Source of the DNA: Medicago truncatula
Taxonomy: Eukaryota > Streptophyta > Magnoliopsida > Fabales > Fabaceae
NCBI RefSeq assembly: GCF_003473485.1
Contig: NC_053044.1
Coordinates: 52,182,091 to 52,246,090, forward strand
Direction: 5' to 3'
DNA: 64,000 bases
Shown: positions 44,519 to 56,900 of the stretch, in pieces
How the letters are laid out: the number at the start of each line of letters is the position of its first letter
How positions within the stretch are numbered: the first letter of the stretch is position 1
The notes under the pieces: generated by a model
Databases searched by the model: none
What the model saw: only the letters and a program-made list of their open reading frames with translations
Told to the model about the DNA's origin: nothing
Translations under genes and position numbers: made by a program

Positions 44519-46556
44519 TGTAACGCCCTAGTCGTTATATTTAATTATTTTGATTTATGTGGAGTCTATATATATATATTTATGATTTTTGGTGATTGAT
44601 GTGGTGTGTTTATTTTATTATATAGTTTATTTTAATAATAATTAGAATAAGTATGAAATAATAATTATTTTGGTGTTTGGGGAGTTAATAGAATTTAAGA
44701 GAATTTATGGGGAGTTTAGTGTAATTAAAAGGGAGTTGAGATGGCAGTTAAGATAGAAGGAGTAGAGTCAGGAACACTTTTACGTGAAACTGTCAGTTTT
44801 GGGAGAAAGGAGAGAAGAGCAAGTAGAACTCAAGAAATCACTTTTGCTGTGCATTTTTCTGCAATTTCTAAGGTAAGGGTGAGGTTTACTTCAATAGTGT
44901 AGTTACTAATTTCTGAATTTGAATTTAACAGAGTTTTAGTGAGAATTGAGATTTTGGGGTTTTATGATGAAATGTTGATTTTGGAGTTGTGAGTGTGAAT
45001 TTGATGTTAGAAATAGGTTCTAAGTGCATACAGAAAGCTAATTTACATCTGTAAACCAATTTGGGGAGTGAATGGAAGAAAAATGGGATTTTTGGGAAAA
45101 ACCAGTTTTCTGCCCGTACAGAAGTTCATCGCTTGCCTCGCGAGCATCCATGTTTCGCCTCGCGAGTGAGCAACTTCATCGCTCGCCTCGCGAGCAGATC
45201 AACTCGCCATGGCGAGCAAGCCTGGACAAAACTTGATTTTTGAAATGTTGTTATAAGATGTTTTGGGGATGGTTTAAGGTACCTAGATGATTTTAATGAT
45301 GACTGGAACAAGTTTTAGGTTTAAAAGATGAATAGGGAGCTTAGAATTGAGGTTTGAGTGAGAAAAATGTCATTTTCCCGAGAGCACCTAAATTTCACTC
45401 GCCTCGAGTTCGCCTTGAACTCGCCATGGCGAGCATGTAGTTTTGTGAACTCGCCATAGCGAGCAGATGTGCTCGCGAGGCGAGCTGCACAGTTCCTGAG
45501 TGTTGAATTTCGTGCATGGGTGGTAGTGCTTGGTATTGTAATTTTGAGCATAGTTATATTTAATTGTGCATTATTCTGGATTGATTGGATCTCTAATTGA
45601 TGTTGTTGCTGATGACTGAGATGTATGCTTTATTTATTAACCATACATGTTGTTTAAGTGGAGTCATATGGAGTTTGTATGCATGGTCAAGTTGTATGTA
45701 GATATACACAAGTAGGTCCATTGCATATGCATAAAACAGTGGAGAGGACTCATGTCCTGGAGCACTAGTTGCTCAACAGCGGTGAGGGCTTCGGTCCTGA
45801 TGAATGCTTTAACCATTCAAAAGCGGTGAGAGCTTCGGTCCTGTTTGGTACCACATGCATATTTGCATCTATTGAGGAGTCTAAGGTGTTGTCTTAGCAG
45901 TGTTGTCATGTCATTGCATGAGTCTTGGTTGTTGGTTGTAGTTGTTACCTTGATGATGATGATGTTGTTGATGAATATATATTTATATACATATTGTGAT
46001 GGATGGATTTCGATGATGTTGTTGATGCTTGTGAATTAATTATTTATAATTACAAGATGATGTATTCGATGTTATAGGGTGTTAGATTCAATTGAAGATT
46101 TTAATATCTATACTTTATTGTTGTGAATCTCACCCCTTCTGCTTGAAAATGTTGCCCTTCCTATGGGTAACTTGCAGGTGATCCTGAGTAGTCGGTGGTC
46201 GCTCAAGAGTCGTGTCTAGGGCTCTAATACTTGGGATGAGAATTATTATTAGTATTATTGTTGTTGTTCCTTCCTATGTATCAATTTTTGGAATTTGATG
46301 ATGTGGCCCCTGTTGATTGATTTATTGTTGGTTAGGCTTTATGCCAAGATATTATTTTGGAGAATTTAACCGTTGTTGTGGTTATTTGAAATGCAAACTT
46401 TCCGCTGCATAAATTTTGAAGTTACGAATGATGTTGAATTAAATAGTTTTACTTTCTATTTAAGAAAATTTGAAATGTAGTGTAGCATGCCCGTTTTGGT
46501 GAAATACTCTGATGAATATTTGTTATTTAAATGCTTTTGGGTAACGGGGTGTTACA
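44519..46556. mobile_element. Solo LTR (Ty3/gypsy-like) inserted in the MULE transposase
   Basis: The 2,038-bp insert begins TGTAACGCCCTAG and ends GGTGTTACA. It is flanked by the exact 5-bp word GATTC at 44514-44518 and 46557-46561. TG...CA ends with a 5-bp duplication and no internal domain mark a solo LTR. The TGTAACRCCC start is typical of large chromovirus (Tekay/Del-type) LTRs. It contains a cluster of ctcgcctcgcgagc/ctcgccatggcgagc words at 45127-45490. Open frames inside it are not genes. Confidence 0.88.
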
Positions 46557-47158
46557 GATTCCTTCTTATGTACGTCACAATTTTTGTGTTGGAATGTCCA
46601 CCACCCAAAGGAGTGAAAGTATGAATAAATTTTTTAAGGGCTTTTTGAATTCAAGTACTCCATTGAGCAAGTTTGTGACACAATATGAGAAGGCTCTTGA
46701 TGCACGTTATAACAAGGAAAGAGAGAAGAATGTTAAGACAAGGAATTCAAAACCACTTTTGCGCACTTTATATCCTATGGAAGAAGAGGCTTCAAAAATT
46801 TATACACGAAAAGTGTTCAAGATATTCCAGGATGAGTTGGTTGGATCCCAAATATTTATCGCAGAGAAAGTTGAATTTTCTGTTCAAGTTCCACATACAA
46901 GATTCATGAAATTTACAAACAAAAACCTAACTATCATGTGATTTTTCATGACATTTCAAAAGAAGCAAAATGTAGTTGTCACATGTTTGAATTTGTGGGT
47001 ATTCTTTGTGTGTTGAATGTATTCATCAAGAAAAATGTTTATTCTCTCCCTTCTCAATATGTTCTAAGTCGATGGACCATAAATGCTAAGAAAGACAAAA
47101 GTAAAGGACTTGCAATTGAAGACCTTGAAGAAGGTAGAAACCGAGCCTCAAGTACTTC

Positions 47159-47313
47159 ATTGTTTAATAGTATTATGGTTGAGTCTCTTGAGCTATCTGA
47201 AAGAGGTTCACGATCGAAAAAACATCATGATATTGCAATTCAAGCTTTGCGGAAGGCGATCGCAAAACTTGATCAATTGTTTAATAGTATTATGGTTGAG
47301 TCTCTTGAGCTAT
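47159..47313 (+). repeat. Two exact 38-bp direct repeats in the transposase C-terminus
   Basis: The 38-bp word starting attgtttaatagtattatgg occurs at 47159-47196 and 47276-47313. Both encode LFNSIMVESLEL in the same frame. The second copy abuts the stop codon and the right TIR. Confidence 0.9.
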
Positions 47314-48339
47314 ACTGAATAAAAATTCAATGAATTGACCATATTTAAAAAAGCAAAGTTAATCGAATGATAAGAATATGCAAATAGAATTTATTTTTTG
47401 AACTTAATAAATCCACAAACATGTTTAAATATGAACAACATTGCCAAACAAAAATCTTTGAAGACTGCAAAATGCGTAATTGAGTTTTTCAAAAAATAAA
47501 AAACTGTAGAACTAAAGAAACCAAGTAATTGAAGATGTGGTTAATTCACCTATTTATAATGTCTCATACCAAAACTTCCATAATCTTCTTCAAAGACGGT
47601 TCTCAGGTCGTAACGGCGGTTATTTATTGAGAGTTGCGTTCGCCTCGTTTACACGAACAAAAGAATGTAGGATATTAGAGATATTTGATACCTTCAATTG
47701 AAAAAAGAGAAAGAACTGATTGAGTTTTGTTGCATTGAGGGAGAGAAGCAATCTTGTTACAGAGTTGGAAGTTGCTGGAACGTGATGAAAATGCTGCACG
47801 AGTGTAACAACCGAATTTATTTTGTTCTTTTTTTTTTTTTTTAATAATTTAAATAAAACATTTTAAATGGAAATGATGTGACACAATACCATTGGATGAC
47901 TGTGTAAACTGGCTTTACATAGACAGTGCACCACAATTAAACTCTTAATATTAAGTGCACTAGTTCCAATGTAAATTTACTTTTTTAAATTTCTTAACTT
48001 GTGCAAATTTGAATATGATAGAAAAACTCAAATAATAAAAGTAGTGTTTCTCAATTGGAGATTAATTTCTATAAACTGAGATGTAAATTTTTTCTACACA
48101 TGAATCCAATCAAATCACACGAAAGTGCCACTTTTATAAGTTTGTTCCTAAATTATCTCTAAAAATACCTACATGGCATAATTTGATTTGATGAATCTAC
48201 AAAAAAAGATTTACACTGTCGATATATACAAATTAATTCTTTATTTTTAAATATAATTACAAAGTGAACTTATATGATATTATAATGAGTTTTTATCTGA
48301 TGTCGGTATAACACTATTTTACTTCGATAGTGCAACATT

Positions 48340-48690
48340 AACAATCATGCCTTATCCCATTAAATAAAGTCGGCTAAACAAGTCATATTAAGTCATAATG
48401 TTTAATCATAAATCATATTGTGGTTCAACTCATTAATCTTCAAGTCTTTTCTAATAATTTCTCTTACGTTTTTCTAGGTTTTTTCTTATATGAGTATCAT
48501 CCATCTTATATATTCTTCTCATTACAAATTTTATCTCTACATACCCAACTACCTAAGCATGTTATTCATCATCTTTTCTACTATAATATTTTCATTTTTA
48601 ATCATATCTCTTTTAGTCTTACCACACATCCAACACAACATCAACTTATTTGCTATGCTAACTTTATTCTCGTTTGTCATCGCATAAATT
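48340..48690 (-). mobile_element. Degenerate RTE-type LINE 3' relic, third copy
   Basis: The plus strand shows gccttatcccattaaataaa, then gtcggcta, ttctctctac-like tttatctctacatacccaac, and tctaccatct-like words in the same order as the relic at 5222-5615. It is more diverged than the other two copies but keeps the same orientation. Confidence 0.6.
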
Positions 48691-48699
48691 TTTTAATGA

Positions 48700-50973
48700 A
48701 AATGCATTGTGTAAAATGGTCTATATTGTCATATAAGACTACTTTGTAACTGTAGCATCTAAGTCAAGGATCTGATAGCATCTAAGACTACTTTGTAGTT
48801 GCAATTTAATAATAATTGCAAAATGTTGAATTCTCATTAAACATGTCTGTAAAACCAGTTTGCACTAACGGTGTATATCATATCATTTCGATTTTCAGGA
48901 TTAATTCCATTTAATGTTTTAATCTTGCTACCTAGCTAGAGAGTTGTATTCATTCATAGCTAAGGGAGGCATTGGTTTTATTATGTATTATGTTTGTAAA
49001 TACTCTTGAGTCCTAACCTAACACTCCTTGTGTGAGTGTGAAGCTCTCTTTAGTTTAATATAATTCATTTTGTCTTCTTGAAAAATATCAATTAACCATT
49101 CCACTGATCAGAAGCCTAACAACTTTCTGTTTAGTAGTTTCAGAGTATTCTCCAAAACAAACCCGCACGCAGTGTCTGGAGACAGATGCTAGGAATAAGG
49201 TATATGAACATTTTAGAACTATGCATATTCAATATTACAATACTTCAAAGTGCTGCTGTTTCTGCTCTTTTCTTGGGTACTGGAATTTAAATTTTTTAGA
49301 AGGAATTCGCATAAAGAATGTTACCTTCGGAGGCTTGCTTGCTGCCCTCGTAGAGAAGGAATTTACTTTCTTTTGTTATGGTTTTCTGCATCATGGAAAT
49401 AGTTTGGTGGTGGTAATTTGTAACATTGCTCCTTTTTTTGTGAAATTTATCTCTGGATAATACTGTTGCAAAATCTTTGCAAGGGCTTTTTCTTTTACTT
49501 ATTTATTCCGGACCTCTTATGCTCATGCTGACACAATTGATTGCATAAAAATAATGCACATGAGTGTGTATGTCTCTGTGTTTGAGTGCGCGCACACATT
49601 ACACGTGACGGTCTTGATAATACTATTGAAAATATTAACAATATGATATGATCATTCTAGTGATTACTGCTCAGTTAGTCTCATATTAAGTGTAGTTATG
49701 CATATAAAAAGTAATTTTGAATATATTTATACGCAAAAGACAATTTTGCACTTTTTCAAGGCATACAAAATATGCACATAAAACATTGGTTATACTATCA
49801 AATTTTCTAATATATATGTTAGAAGTGAAAGACGAGCTTATAAAAGGGAAGTAAGAATAAATCGTAGTTAGGGGTGGAGTAACAAGAAAGGTTAAAATAC
49901 AAATAAAAAAGACGTGTTTGTCCAAAAAAAAACTAATTTATGTTTCGTTGGCATTCTAAAATAAGGAAAATGATTGGTAGACTACTCGTATCTTCTTATC
50001 ACTCATACACCCTCAACTATGAGAGGAGAGAGACGGAAGAGAGAGGGAAGAGAGATAAAGTGTTTATGGAGTCTAGACCACATGTCACATATTTATGTGG
50101 ATGTTTAAATGAGTATGCCACCTATAGGTGTGCATGTATCATAACTCCGAAAATAACAAGTAACATAGAACAATACAAGCTCTAAGTATATTAAAAATAG
50201 TGAATGTTGACTGTGTCATTAAAATATTTATTGTTTAAGGATTTAAAAGACGTATTTTTTTATGGATTAATGTGTATTTATAAATTGACAAACATTAACC
50301 TAGATTTGAAGATAATTTTCCCCTTTAGCGGCTTCTTAACCAACACTTCTGGTATACGCATAACCCTTATTTTTAAGCAAGTTTAGTGCTAGTGCACAAC
50401 ATTTATTTTGGAACGCAACCTTGCAGATTCATAATCGTCAAAATTGTCCAATGACACGAATTGAATTACTGGTGAAAGACTCGGGGAACGGTTCAATTTA
50501 GCCAAAATTTCCCTCTAGAAAAGGAAATAATCTATTTCCTTGTATAAGCTACTAGCTTCTAAAACCAATGTTGTCAAAGATGCGTGTTAAAACGTAAAAT
50601 CATCTGATATTTGGCAGTTATTTTTAAATTACGGTTGCAAAGAGAACTTATGTGACAATATCATTAGTTTTCATTAGATGTTGCTCTAAAAAAATGTGCA
50701 ACTTCATTAAACCCCATAAAAATTAAGTGTTCAACGTTAAAACAAATTGCTAATTTTTCTCTACTATCTAAAAGAAGTGAAACTGTCCATCCATAGAATT
50801 TACAATTTGTTATTTGCCGAAAGTCAATAATTATTGAATTGTTTTATTTACGAACTGTCAAAAGAATATGGAAGCATATATAACAAAATTTAGAATCTTC
50901 ATGCAAAGAATATTAAGAGGATGAGGGAAACATTTGCTAATTTCTAGTTCACGAATGTCAACAGTTGTATTTC
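48700..50973. other. Gene-free stretch with unassigned candidate exons
   Basis: About 49150-49460 has two short open segments bounded by splice-like sites, including EYSPKQTRTQCLETDARNK and GIRIKNVTFGGLLAALVEKE on the plus strand. I recognise neither, and they do not assemble into a gene. The rest is AT-rich without identifiable structure. Confidence 0.4.
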
Positions 50974-53900
50974 TTAATCTGATAATTTGTGTAAAAGTAT
51001 CGACAAATAGAGCCAAGCGGCTACTTGCAATCTGTGACTAGAACGCAAAGCTAAAGCTGAAATAATGTCTATAGTAAATATGTGAACTTCAGGCTTCACT
51101 GCCATCCGAAGAAGCATTGTTGTCCACTCTCCTGGCGCCAACTTCACCACCTCACGAATGTAATGAAAAGATTTCCCAGTACGCTCCTGAAATGTTCAGG
51201 AAAGAAAAAAAATTCAATTCCATTTAATGGAGTAGAATTATTTAGTAGTTACAAGTATCACCTACCCCCTCCCTCCCTACTCTCATCCTACCAGACATAA
51301 CTGACTCAACCCAACTAAAAATCCTCATCCTTCAGCATTGTCAGGAAGGGATTTGGGTTCCGGGTTTAGACAACACTATAAGAACAACACACAAGGAGTT
51401 CACAACTAATGATACTCGAATACTCTCACCCTTTTCAAGATCCCTTCAGGTAAGCCACTGGGACACTTTCCTCCAAAACTACAATCTAAAATGTGCCATT
51501 ATCCCACCACTGATGTTACGGTCTCTGCCATCCCATTACCACTTCCGTCACCTAACTTCTGCCACAGCTATCCCATTACTACCATCCCATCAGGGACTAT
51601 CCCGCTATGTCCCTCTAAATACTCAGATTTGTGCACTTCTCCCCACATTGCCATTTAATGCACAGCCTATGTACATGACAGGGAGCCATATGAAACTTCG
51701 CGTTGCCCTGGACACACACGCATGAATATTTTTTTTAACTAAAGACAATACCTCAAAGCGCAATATCCTCTGGTCTTGACGATTCCCATTTAATGCACAA
51801 TCAATCACTTCATCTTGCAGAAACACATCAGCTGCTTCTACTATATCCCGAAGAAGGAAAACACGCACTCTCTGACCCTTCACTGATAGTATGAATAATA
51901 AAAGATCTTCTGTGGAATCAACGACAGCATGCATATCAAATGATTTCCAAACAGAAGGGCTTGAGAATTTTTCAGGATTAGGGTCTTCGGTTAGCTCTGA
52001 AGCTTGTTCAGATATTGCTGCAACCTGAAACAAGAATTGCATTCATATTATAGTCCAAAGTTGTATAATAATTTTATTCATAAGAATATTCAAATTTTAG
52101 TGCAGAAACAAATGGGATTTGCATTTACAATGCAACACAATTAGAGGTGATTATACAACTCTTATAAGCAAGCACAGCTAAAAAGAAGTTATGATTGTGA
52201 TCATAAATCATAAAGTATATGTGCTTGTATAGGGGGGTGTGTGTGTGTGTGTGTGGTTATATATGAAACACAAATGTCAAATAGCAATTCCTTTTACTTG
52301 GGGAAGTTATGACACATACAGCTCAAGTAGTTTTACTTCAGCTGTATGAATTTCAGTTTTAAGTTGATGCGCTTACAAAAAATATTGGAGTCAACATTCC
52401 ATGTAATAATTACATGTGAAGCATGGTAGAAAAACTTATATCGTACCAGGCGCTCTAACCGGTTCCACCTTATCGATCCATTATTACAAATGACAAGTTC
52501 CCTCAAAATTCTTCTCATATCAGGACTAGGATCTGCTATAAGTCTTCCAATAACAAAAGGATATGCACTTTCAATGACCTTAAAATCAGGATCCAGAACT
52601 TTAGCTGTCCCTTCTAGTGATCCCAATGCTCTTATAACAAGAGCATAGTCTGGTGGGAGGGAGAAGTTAAACTCATACATGATATCATATAGTTGGTTCA
52701 TGACTCCCTGAAATTCAAAGAAAAAATGAACTTTAAAAAAGCGCCATGATACCCTGAAATTGTGCTTTAAATAGATATAAAAACAAACGGCTAATGTTAA
52801 AGACATTATGAGGAATGGATCAATGAAATATTATCTTAGCAAATAATTTTGACGCTTTCAAGCTCAGCACAGAGAAGTAATAAAGCAAGGCAAATATTAC
52901 ATCACTGTTATATAGATGTCACCAGGCAGCTGGTGAGTTGTTGAACTATTAAAAGCCTAAAATTGAATGACAAACACAAATTGTTGCGTGTACATTGTGT
53001 GTGTGTTAATGGTAAGTACATATGAATTGATGATTTTTTCAAGTTAAGAGAAAACCAAGTACAATGACATAGAAGAATAAGCCCTCATAAAATAGCCCAC
53101 TAGTATCTACGTATTTGAAGGCAACTGGAATCGCCCACCAGTCTCTCTACATATTTGAGGCCAACTGGAAACAGAGACCCATCAGTCGACCTCCAACAAG
53201 AGGCTACGAGACTACTTACATACTTAATACCAAAACAGGACTGTATCAAAGAATTTATCCTAGGAAATTCAAGCATTCATATATCTAATGATAATCACAA
53301 AACAGAAGGATAAATTATGCACAGCGGTCCTTCCTAATGGAGTTCCTACCAGGCGTCTCAATTAACATATGACATGAGAAATGCTATGATCCTTAGATGC
53401 GGGATAAAGGATAAACAAACCTGGAAATCTTGAGACTCACTGGTCCGCTGACTCCTATCAGAAAAGGATGCTTGCAGTGCATTAGAAACTAAATGTATAT
53501 CAACCCCTTCAGGAATAAATCCCAAAGAAAGGAAGTCATTTGCCAAGCTCAGAGAGTCGCGATTAACAAAGTGCACAATCTGAAAGAGAGAAACTCATTA
53601 CTAGTCACAGACAATTAGGGAAAATTGGGTATCTCAATTATGCAACAGCTATTTGAGTTCTTTCAATTCATAAAACATGGCTCAGAAGTTTGGCACAAAA
53701 ACCCTCCGAGAGGGATCATAAAAAATTTATTTATGAATGATAAATAACTCATGAAGTAGTCAAAATATAACAAATCCATTGATCACAAATAGGAAGACCA
53801 TTCACTACATTGACATAAATCACCCACATGAAATTTTAAATTCATAGATATAAGTATGATACATCTTACGAGGAGAAATGAACAACTATTGTGCCAAATA

Positions 53901-56900
53901 TTGAAATGCCTAACATCTTTAATTCACGTTGACCTTTTCAAACATTGTGTCCCATTTAAGAAATTGTCATCAAATGTAGTGGAAATTAACTTAAACTAAT
54001 TAGTTTTACATTCATTAAAATGAGTAATGTTCAAACATCTCTCACAATTTGAATAAGTCCAATACGATAATGCCTAGGAATATCCCCCATCATTCCAAAG
54101 TCAAAATATGCAAGTGATCCATCATTTGTCGCAACAAGGTTTCCCGGATGAGGATCAGCATGAAAATAACCGTCCTCGAGCATTTGCCTCAAAGAGCAGT
54201 ATAATCCCTACGAAGTCATGAGAAAGACATAAGGACGTCAATTGGTATTAAGTAAACATATGCAGTTAATATATCGCCAAAAGAAAATGTATGCTTGCAT
54301 TTAATGCTATTCATAACTCATGTAAGCATACTAATTTAAGTAACTACACACACAGTCGAACGAGCAAAGGCATGAAAGAGATATCATGCATGTAAACTTG
54401 TTATTAGCATGTGACCAAGAAAACTTATGTGGCTCGTACCTGGTCAATGAGTTCCCTTCTGTTTAAAGAAGCTTCACTCAAACCTGTTTCATCTGTAAGC
54501 TTAATTCCATCTAACCACTCCATAGTCAGTACAGTGGTGCATGTATAGTCCCAATATATTTTGGGAGCTTTGACTGACTTTGTTTTATTGTTTTTTATAT
54601 TACCTCCGCCTGCATTTTGTTGCCCTGATCATCAGCATCTATCCAAAAGAATCACGAATCCAAATTGCATGCCAAAGAACCATACATCATTTAAGAGAGA
54701 AAAATGTACAGCACATTGGAATTGCACATTGCCCTCTCATATTTTAGGAACAATCATCAGTTCTGAATAGCAGCAAGCTAGGATTTTTATGTGTAAATTG
54801 CTCCAAAGCTAATATTAAAAAATTCTAGGAGAAATGCTTCAATTAGCATTTGGTGAAGCATTATCTAAATTTTGAATTTGGGATTACAGCATATGCTTTG
54901 AACACTTGAACTAGGCACATGCCAAAAGTACAATCAAAGAAAACAGTAAATGGAATTTTTGCCACAGATGTTGAACTCACTTGAAGACGAACAGTAGAGA
55001 GAAGCAAATCGCTCGGCATTTTTCCCCTCTAGGACATAATCGATTTCATCAAACATGTGTCTGACCTGTTGAATAATATATGAAGTAATTGTAATGTAAA
55101 CTGAAATATAAATATAAATGTCTCCACAGCAGTCAGCTGGTGTAACGATCATGCTCACACACATGCGAAAATAATTTATTGTTTGAAGTGGGTTTCAGAT
55201 ATTAGACTGTCAATATTAGGTGAAAAATGGGTCATATACAATGCCGACAATAGATTTGTGTGCTCCAAGGCAATAGATTTGTAACTCACCATTTCATTAA
55301 CTGCTACTAGAAGATCTTTGCGAGCCTTTGCAAACCGTTTAAATTGGCCCCCAATCATATGGAACAGCAAAGCATCAAGGGTCAATGAAAGTGACATGCC
55401 TGGCCTCTGAACTTTTACAGCTACAAGTTCTCCAGAATGCAGATGAGCTGTAACACTTGAAGCAACAAAAGTAAACACTTCAATCTTTCCTCAAATGTGT
55501 CTATATTACTCCAAAGTTCCAAATTTAAGAACAAGAGGCCAAACAAATATGCAAATTAGAATAAAATTCTAGTTATTATTGCTGGTAACAAACCTTTATA
55601 AACCTGTCCTAACGATGCTGCTGCAATAGGAGCTGAGCTAATGTCCCGAAAAAGTTCATGAATAGGAGCACCAAATTGGGTTTCGATACATCTGATTGCA
55701 ATATCAGTTGAAAACGGAGGTATTTGATCCTAGCATGAATAAAAATTTATAAGTTTTCATCAATACCGGATAACAAAACCAGGAGCATGACAATGGTCAA
55801 TACATGCATCTACCGTATTTGATTGAATGTGTTAAAGTAAAATGGAAGAGGTCATTGTACCTGTAATTTAGCAAGCTCTTGACAATATACTGTTGGTAAT
55901 ATGTCAGGTCTAGTGCTCAATGCCTGTCCGAGCTGTATTAATGCGCAGACTACGTCAAATAAAATAACATATTGAAAAATTTAATATAACAAGTACACTT
56001 GTTCCACATGGTGTATATATAATGTTGTGAAGATTATATGAGAAACCCACATTCAATTGATTTCAGAAAAGAACAAAAACAAAAAACAAAACCTCAAAAA
56101 AATAATAGGGGTAACTATAGTTAAAGTTGAAGAACTGGAAACATGATTATTGATTTCTATTAGTGACTGTAAAAAATATAAAGGTAGATGATGAATTTCA
56201 AAATAAAACAGATAAAAATAAACATTTTCATCTATAACTTTATGAAAAGCCTTTGAAACGGTCAATTTATTTTATATTACAAACAAGACAAAAACTTACT
56301 TTAGAGTAATAATAAGTTTGTATTATAAAGAGTCATGTTAATGAAACTACAGCAAGAACAAAAGGTAGATGATGAATTTTATAATAAAACAGATAAAAAT
56401 AAACATTTTCATCTATAATGTTATGAAAAGCCTTTGAAACAGTCAATTTATTTTATATTAGGAACAAAACAAAAACTTACTTTAGAGTAATAATAAGTTT
56501 GTATGATAAAGAGTCATGTTAATGAAAAACGCATATGCCAAACTACAGCAAGAACATTGTAGTATAAAAAGAATAAGGCAAAGAATAAAGGAAAAAACAT
56601 GATAAAACCAGAAACCAACAGGAAATAACCACTGAAAGAAACTTGCCTTAATGTAGAAAGGACCCAAGCGTATTAGAGTTTCACGAAACTGCAAAACATT
56701 GTATTCACATAATTGTTCATTCCTGTCAGTTTTTCACTTATAAGTATTAAAAGATATGAATATGCACTCTATTGTTGGAAGAAACGTCGGTGGAAGAAAT
56801 ATATGTGGTTTGATAAATATTGTAGTGCTTAAATACATGGTTGACACATAATGGAAGAGGGCACATTATGAGACAAAGTGACATTGCCAACAACCCCGTA

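Larger units (their letters stand above)
43239..47318 (+). pseudogene. FAR1-like MULE transposase, interrupted and frameshifted
   Basis: A 5' UTR intron (donor at about 42849, acceptor 43226) precedes the ATG at 43239. Segment 1 (43239-43565) has the FAR1 DNA-binding start, FTSIEDVKKYYTRYARNKGF. A +1 shift near 43540-43560 leads to segment 2 (to 44523), with the zinc-binding HNHEL end, the MULE core (VVTFDPTYLTNKY, ITDQDTSISNAA) and HHYCMWHIEKK. At 44518 a solo LTR interrupts it. The frame resumes after 46556 with SYVRHNFCVGMSTTQRSESM. A second shift near 46915-46925 precedes the SWIM finger (CSCHMFEFVGILC), where the expected CxH has become LCVLNVF, so the zinc ligand His is lost. The stop is TGA at 47316. 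FAR1/FHY3 phytochrome-signalling factors descend from such transposases. Confidence 0.92.
42598..47944 (+). mobile_element. Mutator-like element (MULE) with ~630-bp terminal inverted repeats and FAR1-like transposase
   Basis: The left TIR 42598-43226 and right TIR 47315-47944 are near-identical inverted copies, starting GAGTTTAATTGCGGTGCACT on the left. The flanks TTAATAGTA (42589-42597) and TTAATATTA (47945-47953) match at 8 of 9, the 9-bp duplication expected of MULEs. Removing the nested solo LTR leaves about 3.3 kb, a normal size. The transposase is frameshifted, so the element is dead unless supplied in trans. Confidence 0.93.

Noticed and set aside
45061-45551. Open frames rich in Arg/Ala/Ser on both strands
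   Set aside because: They are produced by the ctcgcctcgcgagc-type repeats inside the solo LTR.
49150-49460. Two short open segments with splice-like borders on the plus strand
   Set aside because: They do not join into a longer frame, and I recognise no domain.
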